A stretch of DNA of 64,000 bases. Origin: Piscinibacter sp047602365. Its GTDB lineage: Bacteria; Pseudomonadota; Gammaproteobacteria; Burkholderiales; Burkholderiaceae_C. Of the stretch, positions 10,401-22,386 are shown piece after piece. The notes beneath the pieces were generated by a model. The model saw nothing but the letters and a program-made list of their open reading frames with translations, was not told where the DNA came from and did not search any database. Made by a program: the position numbers and the translations under genes. The stretch lies in assembly GCA_047602365.1 (NCBI GenBank), contig JASGHM010000002.1, positions 558,001 to 622,000 on the forward strand. The letters run 5' to 3'. The first letter of the stretch is position 1, and every line of letters begins with the position of its first letter.

Positions 10401-10488
10401 GGTCGTTGCCGGCCAGGCCGAACATGTCGTCGCCGGCATCGCCGCCGCGCAGCGTGTCGTTGACGGGGGAGCCAGGGAGGTAAGCCAT
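7453..10488 (-). CDS. RTX calcium-binding repeat protein, probably type I secreted
   Basis: The 1011-residue protein is built almost entirely of GGxGxDxLx nonapeptide repeats, which form calcium-filled parallel beta-rolls. It starts at ATG 10488, preceded by GGAG; there is no Sec signal peptide. The C-terminus (STLTSSDFALG) resembles the uncleaved type I secretion signal of serralysin-like RTX proteins. RTX blocks alternate with six copies of a module of about 65 residues, each starting near DGGAGxD and ending near GIExxxxxGxxGxDxxxGG. No catalytic domain (protease, lipase, hemolysin) is seen, so an adhesin, surface-layer or matrix role is possible. No type I exporter genes are in the window. 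The DNA is strongly repetitive (recurring gtcgttgccg units). Confidence 0.85.
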   Translation of the reverse strand: MAYLPGSPVNDTLRGGDAGDDMFGLAGNDLLQAGFERDHVEGGDGNDRLYGEFQDDWLFGGDGNDLVDGGSGSDLLDGGLGLDTIRGGSGDDRFLLGDAAERAGDSIDGGVGFDTLQIELTDTSTALAFVAADPIARTTLFGDVSVTGVEAYSIAGGSGADSMTGGRWNDSFTGNDGNDSLRGGGGRDALDGSAGNDTLDGGTGNDMLFGGGGADLLKGGYGDDYMSGDDGADRLYGDAGNDSIQAGAGSDSVYAGSGDDVVDGADGNDQLRGEAGNDHLRGGAGLDTLAGGDGNDLVTLSIGNGADAIDGGAGIDRIEINGLSGSFAARAATVSNTLADGTTLIGIEAYTITGSTGRDVFAGQAADDVFTSYGGNDVLRGLAGNDQLDGGSGRDSLDGGLGNDVLIAAGGGADTILGGAGTDMAVLDRSDAFDTALRFSVSGSTATLSDGTTISEVEQFKVTTSWGNDTLVAGTASQVTFEAGSGNDQLSGGTGADVLDGGRGNDTIKGGAGNDRILDGGGANRIDAGSGSDSVQVDNEVSGSTDATSVLLGDGDDIVYLNNASGSTGGVYSVDGGAGTDMAWINRFNVQQAMSFTVGANATLVNGGVTLTGIERVHLHAGYGADSLTGGALDDWFNGNNGNDLIRGGSGQDELIGWYGSDRLEGGAGNDTLWATGGISDDDTDRLIGGDGNDTLHFNAGDVASGSAGTDRAVLDLSELSTGVSFIFSTATTTVNANTRFDSMESLELNGTWGADTVTAGALADLLDGRAGNDQLRGGAGDDLLYDGDGNDTLFGDAGDDQFVRSDADADGVDRFDGGAGVDTLFFNIVSGLSAKVDLADSTLNAGLARGLTLSGIERVVGTDLDDDLRGSTGADTFWGGKGDDRLEGRAGDDNLVGGGGGDVLSGGAGKDHFIYGADALGSGDLITDFTRGQDKIGIDRAAFGMDADDVLSLVVGAAPVASGSGPQFLFETGSGRLWFDADGAGTGHEAVLMATLTGVSTLTSSDFALG

Positions 10489-10620
10489 CGTGATTCTCCG
10501 AGCATCTGGAAGGGTGGCTGCCAGTGTCGGAAACGCATGCCGGCGGGGCATCGCCCGAAGGAGCCAGCGCGTGGTCCATCGCGGGCCATCGCGGGCCAGC
10601 GCGGCGCGTGAGCCCCGGGT

Positions 10621-12075
10621 TCAGCCGCCCAGGCGCGGCAGCCGCATCACCACGCGCAGGCCGCGCGGCACGGCACCTTCCAGCGCCACCTGCCCGCCAT
10701 GGCGCTTGGTGATCTCGCGGACGATCGCCAGCCCGAGGCCGCATCCGTCGCCCTGCAGGGTCGCTCGCGCGAAGCGCTCGAACACCCGCTCGCGATCGGC
10801 CGGCGCGATGCCCGGGCCGTTGTCCTCGACCTCGAGCAGCACGTCGTGGCCCAGCGTGCGCGCACGAACGGTCACCGTGCTGCCGCGGCCGGCGTAGCGC
10901 AGCGCGTTGTCGACCAGGTTGACGATGGCCTCGCGCAGCAGCAGGGTGTTGCCGGTCACGGCGGCTGCGCCGTCGTCGCGCATCGTCTCGTCGATGCCCA
11001 GGTCGATGGCGGCCTGCCGCGCGCGCGGCACCCAGTCGGCGGTGACCTCGCTGGCCAGGCGTGCCAGGTCGACGCGGCCGCGGCCCTGGGCTGCGGCCGA
11101 CTCCGGCTCGGCACGCGCCAGTGTCAGCAGCTGGTTGACCAGGTGCGCGCTGCGTGTGGCGCTCTCGTGCACACGCTGCAGGCGTGCCTGCAACGCCGGA
11201 TCGGCGGCTTCGTTGAGTGCCAGCTCGGTCTGGCTCTTCAGCCCGGCCAGCGGCGTGCGCAGCTGGTGCGCGGCGTCGCTGATGAAGCGGCGCTGGCCGC
11301 TGACGCTCTCGTGCACCGCGGCCAGCAGCGTGTTGATCGCCTTGGCCAGCGCGTGCACCTCGCGCGGCGCCGATTCCAGCCGCAGCGGCGCCAGGTCGTT
11401 GGGCCCGCGGTCCTCGACCAGCGCACGCATGCGGGCCAGCGGGGCCAGGCCGGCGCGGATGCCGGCCCAGACGATCATCGACATCAGCGCGATCAGCACC
11501 GACAGCGGCAGCGCGGTGTCGAGCAGGATGCGGCCGGCCAGCTGCTCGCGGCTGGCGCGGCTGCGCGCCACCTGCACCAGCATGCTCTGCGGCGCGTCGG
11601 ACTCGCCATAGGACAGGTACAGCGCCGCGACGCGCACGTCGACGCGCTTGTCGCGCTCGCCCATGCTGCCGTCGTAGAAATAGGGCTGGCCCAGGCGCAG
11701 CGGGGCGATCGCCGGCGGTGTCGGCAGGCGGTGGTTGCCGAGGATGAACTGGCCCGGCGGCGTGCTGACCATGTAGTACACGCGGTCGTCCGGGTCGGCC
11801 TCGATGATGTCCTGCGCGGCCTTGGGGAAGTCGATGAACAGGCCGTTGCCGATCGGCTTGACCTGCCGCGCCAGCGCCTTGGAGGCGGTCGACAGCGAGG
11901 CGTCGATGGCCTGGTTGGCGTAGCGCGCGGTCAGGTTGTAGGTGAAGAAGGCACCGGCCAGCCACAGCACCAGCTGCGGCAGCAGCAGCCACAGCAGCAG
12001 GTGGCGGTGCAGCGAACTGCCGCTGGGCGTGACGCCGGGCAGCCGGTGCAGCGCGCGTTTCAGCGAGTCGAACAT
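10621..12075 (-). CDS. sensor histidine kinase, TctE/QseC type
   Basis: This encodes 484 residues. There is an N-terminal membrane helix (about 27-47), a periplasmic domain of about 130 residues of the 2CSK_N type seen in TctE-like kinases, a second helix (about 190-210), a HAMP-like linker, the phospho-acceptor box DAAHQLRTPL (His about 269) and an ATPase domain with N box (NLVDNALRYA), G1 (DNGPGI) and G2 (GCGLGLAI). It autophosphorylates and should pass phosphate to the response regulator encoded 7 bp upstream. The ligand is unknown. TctE kinases sense carboxylates, but proximity to a sugar importer and the shared operator suggest a sugar or its metabolite as an alternative. Confidence 0.85.
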   Translation of the reverse strand: MFDSLKRALHRLPGVTPSGSSLHRHLLLWLLLPQLVLWLAGAFFTYNLTARYANQAIDASLSTASKALARQVKPIGNGLFIDFPKAAQDIIEADPDDRVYYMVSTPPGQFILGNHRLPTPPAIAPLRLGQPYFYDGSMGERDKRVDVRVAALYLSYGESDAPQSMLVQVARSRASREQLAGRILLDTALPLSVLIALMSMIVWAGIRAGLAPLARMRALVEDRGPNDLAPLRLESAPREVHALAKAINTLLAAVHESVSGQRRFISDAAHQLRTPLAGLKSQTELALNEAADPALQARLQRVHESATRSAHLVNQLLTLARAEPESAAAQGRGRVDLARLASEVTADWVPRARQAAIDLGIDETMRDDGAAAVTGNTLLLREAIVNLVDNALRYAGRGSTVTVRARTLGHDVLLEVEDNGPGIAPADRERVFERFARATLQGDGCGLGLAIVREITKRHGGQVALEGAVPRGLRVVMRLPRLGG

Positions 12076-12082
12076 GCGCCGC

Positions 12083-12757
12083 TCAGCTTTCGCCTTCCTC
12101 GAGCAGGTAGCCCAGGCCGCGCACCGTGCGGATCGCCAGGCCCGAGCCTTCGAGCTTGCGGCGCAGGCGGTGGATGTAGACCTCGATCGAGCCGGCGCCG
12201 GACTCGGCGCTGCGCTCCACCGCCCAGCTCTCGGCGATCTGGTCCTTGGTGACGACGCGGTCGCGCTGGGTCAGCAGCAGGTCCAGCAGCATCCATTCGC
12301 GCGGCGACAGGTCGACCAGGTTGCCCTCGATGGTGGCGCGGCGGGCGTCGCGGTCGAAGGCCAGCCTGCCGAACTGCTGTGCCGATGACGCCGCGCCGCG
12401 CGTGCGCCGCAGCAGCGCGCGGATGCGCGCTTCCAGTTCGGGGAAGTCGAAAGGCTTGGTCAGGTAGTCGTCGGCGCCGGCGTTGAGGCCGGCGACGCGG
12501 TGCTCCAGCCCGTCCAGGGCGGTCAGCACCAGCATCGGCAGGGCCGGCTTGGCGGCGCGCACGCGCTTGAGCACGGTCAAGCCGTCGACCATCGGCAGGC
12601 CGAGGTCGAGCACGCCGACGTCGAAGTGCTGGCGCAGCAGCAGGAACTCGGCGACGGCGCCGTTGGGCGCCACCTCCACCTCGAAACCGGCCTTGGACAG
12701 GCTGGCGCTGAGGGCATCGGCGAGGATCGAGTCGTCTTCGGCGAGCAAAAGCTTCAT
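12083..12757 (-). CDS. OmpR-family response regulator, TctD/QseB type
   Basis: This is a 224-residue regulator with a receiver domain (acidic pocket EDD at 7-9, phospho-acceptor Asp51 in VLDLGLP, Lys in TKPF) and a winged-helix DNA-binding domain (about 125-220, ending GLGYLLEE). It is the first gene of the two-gene operon with the kinase. Its own leader carries a GTTAA repeat array at 12767-12791, 10 to 34 bp before the start codon, suggesting autoregulation. The same motif lies before gtsA. Confidence 0.88.
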   Translation of the reverse strand: MKLLLAEDDSILADALSASLSKAGFEVEVAPNGAVAEFLLLRQHFDVGVLDLGLPMVDGLTVLKRVRAAKPALPMLVLTALDGLEHRVAGLNAGADDYLTKPFDFPELEARIRALLRRTRGAASSAQQFGRLAFDRDARRATIEGNLVDLSPREWMLLDLLLTQRDRVVTKDQIAESWAVERSAESGAGSIEVYIHRLRRKLEGSGLAIRTVRGLGYLLEEGES

Positions 12758-12766
12758 GCGCTCAAG

Positions 12767-12791
12767 CTTAACGGATTAACGAAGCTTTAAC
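12767..12791 (-). promoter_or_regulatory. putative autoregulatory operator of the response regulator
   Basis: The minus strand reads GTTAAAGCTTCGTTAA (12791-12776), followed after 3 bp by a third copy, GTTAAG (12772-12767). The first two half-sites are 11 bp apart, as expected for an OmpR-family dimer. The core matches the site before gtsA at GTTAAAG and CGTTAA. Confidence 0.5.
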
Positions 12792-12851
12792 TCTCCATGA
12801 ATCCACCATGATGCGACACTCGCCGCCTTGCCCGACCCGGAACCATCGACC

Positions 12852-13328
12852 ATGCACCCGAACGCCCAGCTGATCGACCGCTTCTACGCCGCCTTCGCCC
12901 GCCGCGACTGGGCGACCATGGCCGCCTGCTACCACCCCGAGGTGCACTTCAGCGACGAAGCCTTCGACCTGCACGGCGCCGACGCCGGGCTGATGTGGCG
13001 CATGCTGCTGACCACCGGCAAGGACCTGACGCTGGAGTACAGCGGCATCAGCGCCGACGACCGGACCGGCCGCGCCCACTGGGACGCGCGCTACACCTTC
13101 AGCGCCACCGGCCGCAAGGTGCTCAATCGCATCGACGCCAGCTTCGAGTTCCGCGACGGGCTGATCGTGCGCCACGTCGACCGCTTCCCGTTCTGGACCT
13201 GGTCGCGTCAGGCGCTCGGTCTGCCGGGGCTGCTGCTGGGCTGGTCAGGCTTCCTGCAGGCCAAGGTGCGAGCCAAGGCGGCGGCCGGGCTCGCGGCGTT
13301 CAAGCAGAAGGTCGCTGCCGCTGGCTGA
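12852..13328 (+). CDS. SnoaL/NTF2-like fold protein
   Basis: The 158-residue product starts at ATG 12852 (MHPNAQLIDRFYAAFARRDW); an in-frame TTG at 12828 is an alternative. The pattern of an N-terminal helix followed by MAACYHPEVHFSD and a C-terminal strand pair around FEFRDGLIVRHVDRFPFWTW is typical of nuclear transport factor 2 / SnoaL-like small cone-shaped domains. Members include ketosteroid-isomerase-like enzymes and many proteins without known activity; no specific function can be assigned. A C-terminal extension of about 30 residues is lysine- and alanine-rich. The gene diverges from the response regulator and converges on sdaA. Confidence 0.75.
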   Translation: MHPNAQLIDRFYAAFARRDWATMAACYHPEVHFSDEAFDLHGADAGLMWRMLLTTGKDLTLEYSGISADDRTGRAHWDARYTFSATGRKVLNRIDASFEFRDGLIVRHVDRFPFWTWSRQALGLPGLLLGWSGFLQAKVRAKAAAGLAAFKQKVAAAG

Positions 13329-13346
13329 GCGCTGCGCTCGCAGGGT

Positions 13347-14738
<1,392 letters not shown>

Positions 14739-14750
14739 GGGGCCTCCGCT

Positions 14751-17668
<2,918 letters not shown>

Positions 17669-17707
17669 GGGTTGTCCTGGGGCTGTCCGGGGCAGGGGGG
17701 TGTGCGT

Positions 17708-18088
17708 TCAGGCGCTCTTGAGCAGCTTGTCGTAGGCCGGCGCGTCCATCAGCTGGTCGAACTCGGCCATGCCGGATTCGGAGATGTGCACCTTGAAGAA
17801 CCAGCCGTTGCCCAGCGGGTCGGAGTTGGCCAGCGACGGGTCGGCGCGCAGAGCCTCGTTGACCTCGACGATCTCGCCGGTCACCGGCATGTACAGGTCG
17901 GCAGCGGCCTTGACCGATTCGACGACACCGGCGACCTCGCCCTTCTTGAAGGTGCGGCCGACCTCGGGCAGGTCGACGAAGACCACGTCGCCCAGCGCGT
18001 CCTGCGCGTGCAGCGTGATGCCGACGGTGGCGGCCTCGTGATCCTCGATGTTGATCCACTCGTGGTCGGGGGTGTACATGGTCGTCAT
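17708..18088 (-). CDS. gcvH: glycine cleavage system H protein
   Basis: This 126-residue lipoyl carrier shuttles the aminomethyl group between P and T proteins. The lipoylated lysine is Lys60 in GVVESVKAA, and the fold signature GDVVFVDLPEVG precedes it. The start ATG at 18088 (MTTMYTPDHEWI) has a GGAGAG ribosome-binding site just upstream. It lies between gcvT and gcvP in the same operon; length is normal. Confidence 0.95.
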   Translation of the reverse strand: MTTMYTPDHEWINIEDHEAATVGITLHAQDALGDVVFVDLPEVGRTFKKGEVAGVVESVKAAADLYMPVTGEIVEVNEALRADPSLANSDPLGNGWFFKVHISESGMAEFDQLMDAPAYDKLLKSA

Positions 18089-18124
18089 CGGAGCTCTCCT
18101 CGGGTTGTCGTGTGGGTGAGGGGT

Positions 18125-19243
18125 TCAGCCGCGGTGGTAGCGGTGCGGCGCGAAGGGCATGGGGCTGACGCGCATCGGCTGGCGCTTGCCGCGCACCTCG
18201 GCGTAGACCTCGTGGTTGGGCAGCGCGTGGTTGGCGGCCAGGTAGGCCATCGCGATCGGCTTGCCGACGCTGGGCGCCAGCGTGCCGCTGGTGACGTGGC
18301 CGAGCTTGTGCCCCTTGGCGTCGACGACGATCGCGCCTTCGCGCACCGGCAAGCGCTCCAGGCCGAGCAGGCCGACGCGCTTGCAGGCCGGGCCGGCCGA
18401 CAGCTGCTTGTCGATCGCCGCTGCGCCCGGGTAGCCGCCGTGGCGCGCGCCGCCGGCGCGGCGCACCTTCTGGATCGCCCAGCTGAGCCCGGCTTCGATC
18501 GGCGTGGTCTTGTCGTCGATGTCGTGGCCGTACAGGCACAGGCCGGCTTCCAGCCGCAGCGTGTCGCGCGCGCCCAGGCCGGCCGGCTTCACCTCGGGCA
18601 GCGCCAGCAGCGCCTTGGCCAGCGCCACCGCCTGCTCGGCGGGCACCGAGATCTCGTAGCCGTCCTCGCCGGTGTAGCCGGAGCGCGTCGCGAAGCAGTC
18701 GATGCCCGCAATGCGGCAGAAGGCGCCGGTCATGAACACCAGCGAGCGCAGTTCAGGCGCCAGCCGGCCCACCGCCTCGGCCGCCTTCGGCCCCTGCAGC
18801 GCCAGCAGCGCGCGCTCGGGCATGGGCTGCACGGTGCAGCGGTGCGCGATGTTCGTCTGCAGGTGGCGGATGTCGGCGTCCTTGCAGCCGGCGTTGACGA
18901 TCACCAGCCAGTCGGTCTCGCGGCGGGTGATCATCAGGTCGTCGAGGATGCCGCCGGCCGCATTGGTGAAGAAGCCGTAGCGCTGGCGGCCGGGCGCGAG
19001 GCCAGCCACGTCGACCGGTACCAGCGACTCGAGCGCCGCCGCGGCATCGTCGCCGGTCAGACGCACCTGGCCCATGTGCGAGACGTCGAACAGCGCGGCC
19101 GACTGGCGGCAGTGGCGGTGCTCGGCGAGGATGCCTTCCGGGTAGCTCACCGGCATCTCGTAGCCGGCGAAAGGCACCATCTTGGCGCCGAGTTCGCGGT
19201 GCAGCGCGTGCAGCGGAGTCTGTTGCAGGGGAATGTCGGACAT
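18125..19243 (-). CDS. gcvT: aminomethyltransferase (T protein)
   Basis: The 372-residue T protein transfers the methylene group from the aminomethyl-lipoyl intermediate to tetrahydrofolate and releases ammonia. The start ATG at 19243 (MSDIPLQQTPLHALH) is chosen because AGGAGG lies just upstream and all upstream codons belong to the riboswitch leader. Family signatures are FAGYEMPVSY, FDVSHMGQ and SGYTGEDGYEI. It is the first gene behind the tandem glycine riboswitch, followed by gcvH (36 bp gap), gcvP and sdaA. Confidence 0.95.
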   Translation of the reverse strand: MSDIPLQQTPLHALHRELGAKMVPFAGYEMPVSYPEGILAEHRHCRQSAALFDVSHMGQVRLTGDDAAAALESLVPVDVAGLAPGRQRYGFFTNAAGGILDDLMITRRETDWLVIVNAGCKDADIRHLQTNIAHRCTVQPMPERALLALQGPKAAEAVGRLAPELRSLVFMTGAFCRIAGIDCFATRSGYTGEDGYEISVPAEQAVALAKALLALPEVKPAGLGARDTLRLEAGLCLYGHDIDDKTTPIEAGLSWAIQKVRRAGGARHGGYPGAAAIDKQLSAGPACKRVGLLGLERLPVREGAIVVDAKGHKLGHVTSGTLAPSVGKPIAMAYLAANHALPNHEVYAEVRGKRQPMRVSPMPFAPHRYHRG

Positions 19244-19313
19244 GACCGCCTCCTGGCGATGCTTCGAGGGCCTTTGCCAACCCCGGCGCTGCATGAGCCA
19301 TGCCGGGTGCCGT

Positions 19314-19532
19314 GCCCTCTCTGTCCGCTTTACCTGAGAGATTGGCGATGCGCCGTTGCCGATGCACCGCTTGCCCCTTCGGTGGACCCGCTCGGGGCGG
19401 GCCTCTCTCCAGCGAGGAACGCCGCGCGTCGCCGCGTGGCGCGTGCCAGTCCTTTTGCCTGAGCGTTCGAACCGGGCCACAGGGAACGGTTCTGCGCCTT
19501 CGGCGGCTTCACGGGGAAGCTCTCTCCTGGCG
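19314..19532 (-). promoter_or_regulatory. tandem glycine riboswitch upstream of gcvT
   Basis: On the minus strand two glycine aptamers follow each other. The first spans about 19530-19447 (GGAGAGAGC, CCGAAGGCGCA, CTCAGGCAAAAGGAC). The second spans about 19416-19314 (CTGGAGAGAGGCCC, ACCGAAGGGGCAAG, CTCAGGTAAAGCGGACAG). These conserved blocks are diagnostic. A hairpin with stem CCCGGC/GCCGGG at about 19305-19279 and a GAGGGC/GCCCTC pairing may form the expression platform ahead of the gcvT ribosome-binding site. Glycine binding should switch on gcvT-gcvH-gcvP-sdaA. Confidence 0.95.
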
Positions 19533-19572
19533 GCGGCGAGTGTAGCAGCCGCCGCCGGGATAATCACTCGCC

Positions 19573-20925
19573 ATGACTCCAGCAGATGAATGGTTGACGG
19601 TCGAGTCGCTCGACCTGGAAGCACAGGGCGTGGCCCACAACGCCGAGGGCAAGGTGGTGTTCATCGACGGTGCGCTGCCCGGCGAGGTGGTGCGCGTGAC
19701 GGTGCAGCGGCGCAAGAACAACTGGGAACAGGCCACCGCGGTGGCCTGGCGGCGCGAAAGCTCGCAGCGTGTGCAACCGCAGTGCCCGCATTTCGGCACT
19801 TGCGGCGGCTGCAAGATGCAGCACCTGCACGTGGCCGCGCAGGTGGCCACCAAGCAGCGCGCGCTGGAGGACGCGCTGTGGCATCTCGGCAAGGTCAAGG
19901 CCGAGCAGCTGCTGCGCCCGATCGAGGGGCCGTCCTGGGGCTACCGCTACCGGGCGCGGCTGTCGGTGCGCTTCGTCGCCAAGAAGGGCAAGGTGCTGGT
20001 CGGCTTCCATGAGCGCAAGTCCAGCTACGTGGCCGACATGGAGCGCTGCGAGGTGCTGCCGCCGCACCTGTCGGCGATGCTGATGCCGCTGCGCGACCTG
20101 ATCGCCGCGATGGACCAGCGCGACCGCCTGCCGCAGATCGAGGTGGCGGTGGGTGATGCCGTGACGGCGCTGGTGCTGCGCCACCTCGAGCCGCTGTCGG
20201 CGGGCGATCTGGAACGTCTTCGCGACTTCGGCCGCGAGCATGGCGTGCAGTGGTGGCTGCAGCCCAAGGGGCCGGATTCGGTACAGCGGCTCGACCAGGA
20301 CGGGCCGGAACTGGCCTACACGCTGCCCGAGTTCGGCATCGTGATGCCGTTCAAGCCGACCGACTTCACCCAGGTCAACCACCAGATCAACGGCATGCTG
20401 GTGTCGCGGGCACTGCGTCTGCTCGATCTGCGGCCGCACGAGCGGGTGATCGACTGGTTCTGCGGGCTGGGCAACTTCACGCTGCCGATCGCCCGCGGCG
20501 CGCGCGAAGTGCTGGGCATCGAGGGCAGCGAGGCGCTGGTGCAGCGCTCGCGCGAGAACGCCGGGCGCAACGGGCTGGCCGGGCATGCCTCGTTCGTCGC
20601 GCGCAACCTGTTCGAGCTGCCGGCGGCCGACCTGGCCGCCTACGGCAACGCCGACAAGTGGCTGGTCGACCCGCCGCGCGAAGGGGCCTTCGCGCTGGCC
20701 AAGGCGCTGGCCGACCTGCACGCCGATGCGTCGCTTGCGCCCGGTTGGACGCCGCCTCAGCGCATCGTCTACGTCAGCTGCAACCCGGCCACGCTGGCGC
20801 GCGACGCCGGCTTGCTGGTGCACCAGGCCGGCTACCGCTGCACAATGGCCGGCGCGGTGAACATGTTCCCGCACACCGCGCACGTGGAGTCGATCGCGGT
20901 CTTCGAGCGAGAAGCGATGCGGTGA
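19573..20925 (+). CDS. rlmD: 23S rRNA (uracil-5-)-methyltransferase RlmD
   Basis: The 450-residue enzyme methylates U1939 of 23S rRNA. An N-terminal TRAM domain (about 5-60) is followed by the 4Fe-4S motif CPHFGTCGGC (Cys 72, 78, 81) with a further cysteine in MERCEV. The SAM motif DWFCGLGNFTLPIA is near residue 295, and the catalytic cysteine lies in VSCNPATLARD near 402. Length agrees with RlmD (RumA). It diverges from the glycine riboswitch and overlaps the next gene by 4 bp. Confidence 0.93.
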   Translation: MTPADEWLTVESLDLEAQGVAHNAEGKVVFIDGALPGEVVRVTVQRRKNNWEQATAVAWRRESSQRVQPQCPHFGTCGGCKMQHLHVAAQVATKQRALEDALWHLGKVKAEQLLRPIEGPSWGYRYRARLSVRFVAKKGKVLVGFHERKSSYVADMERCEVLPPHLSAMLMPLRDLIAAMDQRDRLPQIEVAVGDAVTALVLRHLEPLSAGDLERLRDFGREHGVQWWLQPKGPDSVQRLDQDGPELAYTLPEFGIVMPFKPTDFTQVNHQINGMLVSRALRLLDLRPHERVIDWFCGLGNFTLPIARGAREVLGIEGSEALVQRSRENAGRNGLAGHASFVARNLFELPAADLAAYGNADKWLVDPPREGAFALAKALADLHADASLAPGWTPPQRIVYVSCNPATLARDAGLLVHQAGYRCTMAGAVNMFPHTAHVESIAVFEREAMR

Positions 20926-22364
20926 ACGCGACCGTCAGCATCCCGCTGTGGCTGTTCGTGCTGCTGCTGGTGCTGGCGGTGGCGGCGGCGCTGCAGTGGC
21001 TGCTGCTGCCGGGTGTGCGCTGGTACCTGCGGCGCAAGGTGCGCGGCGTGCTCGACGAGATCCAGTTGCGGCTGAAGATCGATCTGCCGCAGTTCAAGCT
21101 GACGCGCCGGCGCGCGCTGATCGACCGGCTGATGAGCGACCCGCGCGTGCTCGCCGCCGCGCAGCAGCACGCGATCGAGTCGGGCCAACCGGCTGCGGCG
21201 GTGACGAAGCAGGTGCTGGGCTACGCCCGCGAGATCGTGCCGGCCTTCAACGCCTACGTGTACTTCCGCGTCGGCTACTGGCTGGCCAAGACCTTCGCGC
21301 AGCTGGTCTACCGCGTGCGCCTGGGCTACACCGACGATGCGGCGATCGCCGCGATCAACCCGAAGTCGACCGTGGTGTTCGTGATGAACCACCGCAGCAA
21401 CATGGACTACATCCTGGTCTCCTTCCTCGCCGCCGAACGTGTTGCGCTCAGCTACGCGGTTGGCGAGTGGGCGCGCATCTGGCCGCTGCAGGGCCTGATC
21501 CGCGCGATGGGAGCCTACTTCGTGCGCCGCAACTCGGGCGACCCGCTGTACCGCACCGTGCTGCAGCGCTACGTGCAGATGGCCACCGAGGGCGGCGTGC
21601 CGCAGGCCATGTACCCGGAGGGTGGGCTGACCATCGACGGCCGCTTGCGCGAACCCAAGCTGGGCCTGCTCGACTACATGCTCAAGGGCTTCAATCCGGC
21701 CGGCGAGCGCGACCTGGTGTTCATCCCGGTGGGCATCAACTACGACCGCGTGATCGAGGACCGCAGCCTGCTGCGCAAGCTCGACGACAAGCCGCCTCGC
21801 GCCGGCCTGTGGCGCACGCTGCGCATCACCGGCGCCTACCTCGGCCGGCAGTTCGTCTTCACGCTGGTCGGCCGGCGCTACCGGTTCGGCTACGCCTGCG
21901 TGAACTTCGGCCAGCCGATGGCCATGCGCGCCTGGGTCGCCGCACATGGCATCGACTTCCGCGACCTGACCGATGCGCAGCGCCGCGAGGCGGTGGGCGA
22001 GGTCGGCCGCACGCTGATGGCGACCATCGGCCGCACCATCCCCGTGCTGCCGGTGCCGCTGGTCGCCCGCGTGCTGCTGTCCGATCCGGACCGCGCCTGG
22101 TCCGAACTCGAGCTCAAGGCCGCCGTGCATGCGCTGATGGACCGCGCCGAGTCGCTGGGCGCGCATGTCTACGTGCCGCGCAGCGACCGCGACTACGCGA
22201 TCACCGTCGGGTTGCGCATGCTGACGCTGCGTCACCTGGCACTGGACACCGACGGCCTGCTGCGCGCCAATCCGGCCGAGAGCCGCGTGCTGGCCTACTA
22301 CGCGAACTCGATCGCGCACCTGTTCGACGCTGCAACGAAAACGGGGCCCGAAGGCCCCGTCTGA
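20922..22364 (+). CDS. glycerol-3-phosphate / lysophospholipid acyltransferase-like membrane protein
   Basis: This 480-residue protein starts with GTG at 20922, overlapping the rlmD stop (GTGA). One membrane helix (about 8-28, PLWLFVLLLVLAVAAALQWL) anchors it. Acyltransferase blocks are visible: NHRSNMDY (H-x4-D, about 150), GAYFVRR and the phosphate-binding YPEGG. These match the PlsB/PlsC superfamily, more like the PlsB acyltransferase domain, though the protein is much shorter than PlsB (about 800 residues). A role in membrane phospholipid synthesis or remodelling is inferred. Its last codons contain the terminator of the opposite gene. Confidence 0.75.
   Translation: MNATVSIPLWLFVLLLVLAVAAALQWLLLPGVRWYLRRKVRGVLDEIQLRLKIDLPQFKLTRRRALIDRLMSDPRVLAAAQQHAIESGQPAAAVTKQVLGYAREIVPAFNAYVYFRVGYWLAKTFAQLVYRVRLGYTDDAAIAAINPKSTVVFVMNHRSNMDYILVSFLAAERVALSYAVGEWARIWPLQGLIRAMGAYFVRRNSGDPLYRTVLQRYVQMATEGGVPQAMYPEGGLTIDGRLREPKLGLLDYMLKGFNPAGERDLVFIPVGINYDRVIEDRSLLRKLDDKPPRAGLWRTLRITGAYLGRQFVFTLVGRRYRFGYACVNFGQPMAMRAWVAAHGIDFRDLTDAQRREAVGEVGRTLMATIGRTIPVLPVPLVARVLLSDPDRAWSELELKAAVHALMDRAESLGAHVYVPRSDRDYAITVGLRMLTLRHLALDTDGLLRANPAESRVLAYYANSIAHLFDAATKTGPEGPV
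22336..22360 (-). terminator. intrinsic terminator of the yccA-like gene
   Basis: Perfect 8-bp stem ACGGGGCC/GGCCCCGT with a four-base loop (22341-22360), followed on the minus strand by TTTTCGTT. It lies 27 bp past the stop of the leftward membrane-protein gene and inside the last codons of the rightward acyltransferase gene. Confidence 0.75.
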
Positions 22365-22386
22365 AGTGCTTGGCAGTTCGCGGCGA

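Noticed and set aside
7522..10611. A 1029-codon open frame on the plus strand opposite the RTX gene
   Set aside because: It is a shadow of the repetitive RTX coding sequence: alanine/valine/glycine-rich periodic residues, no domain and no ribosome-binding site.
19465..19480. A GTTCGAA sequence resembling a tRNA T-arm
   Set aside because: It lies in the glycine riboswitch linker; no acceptor or anticodon stem can be formed around it.
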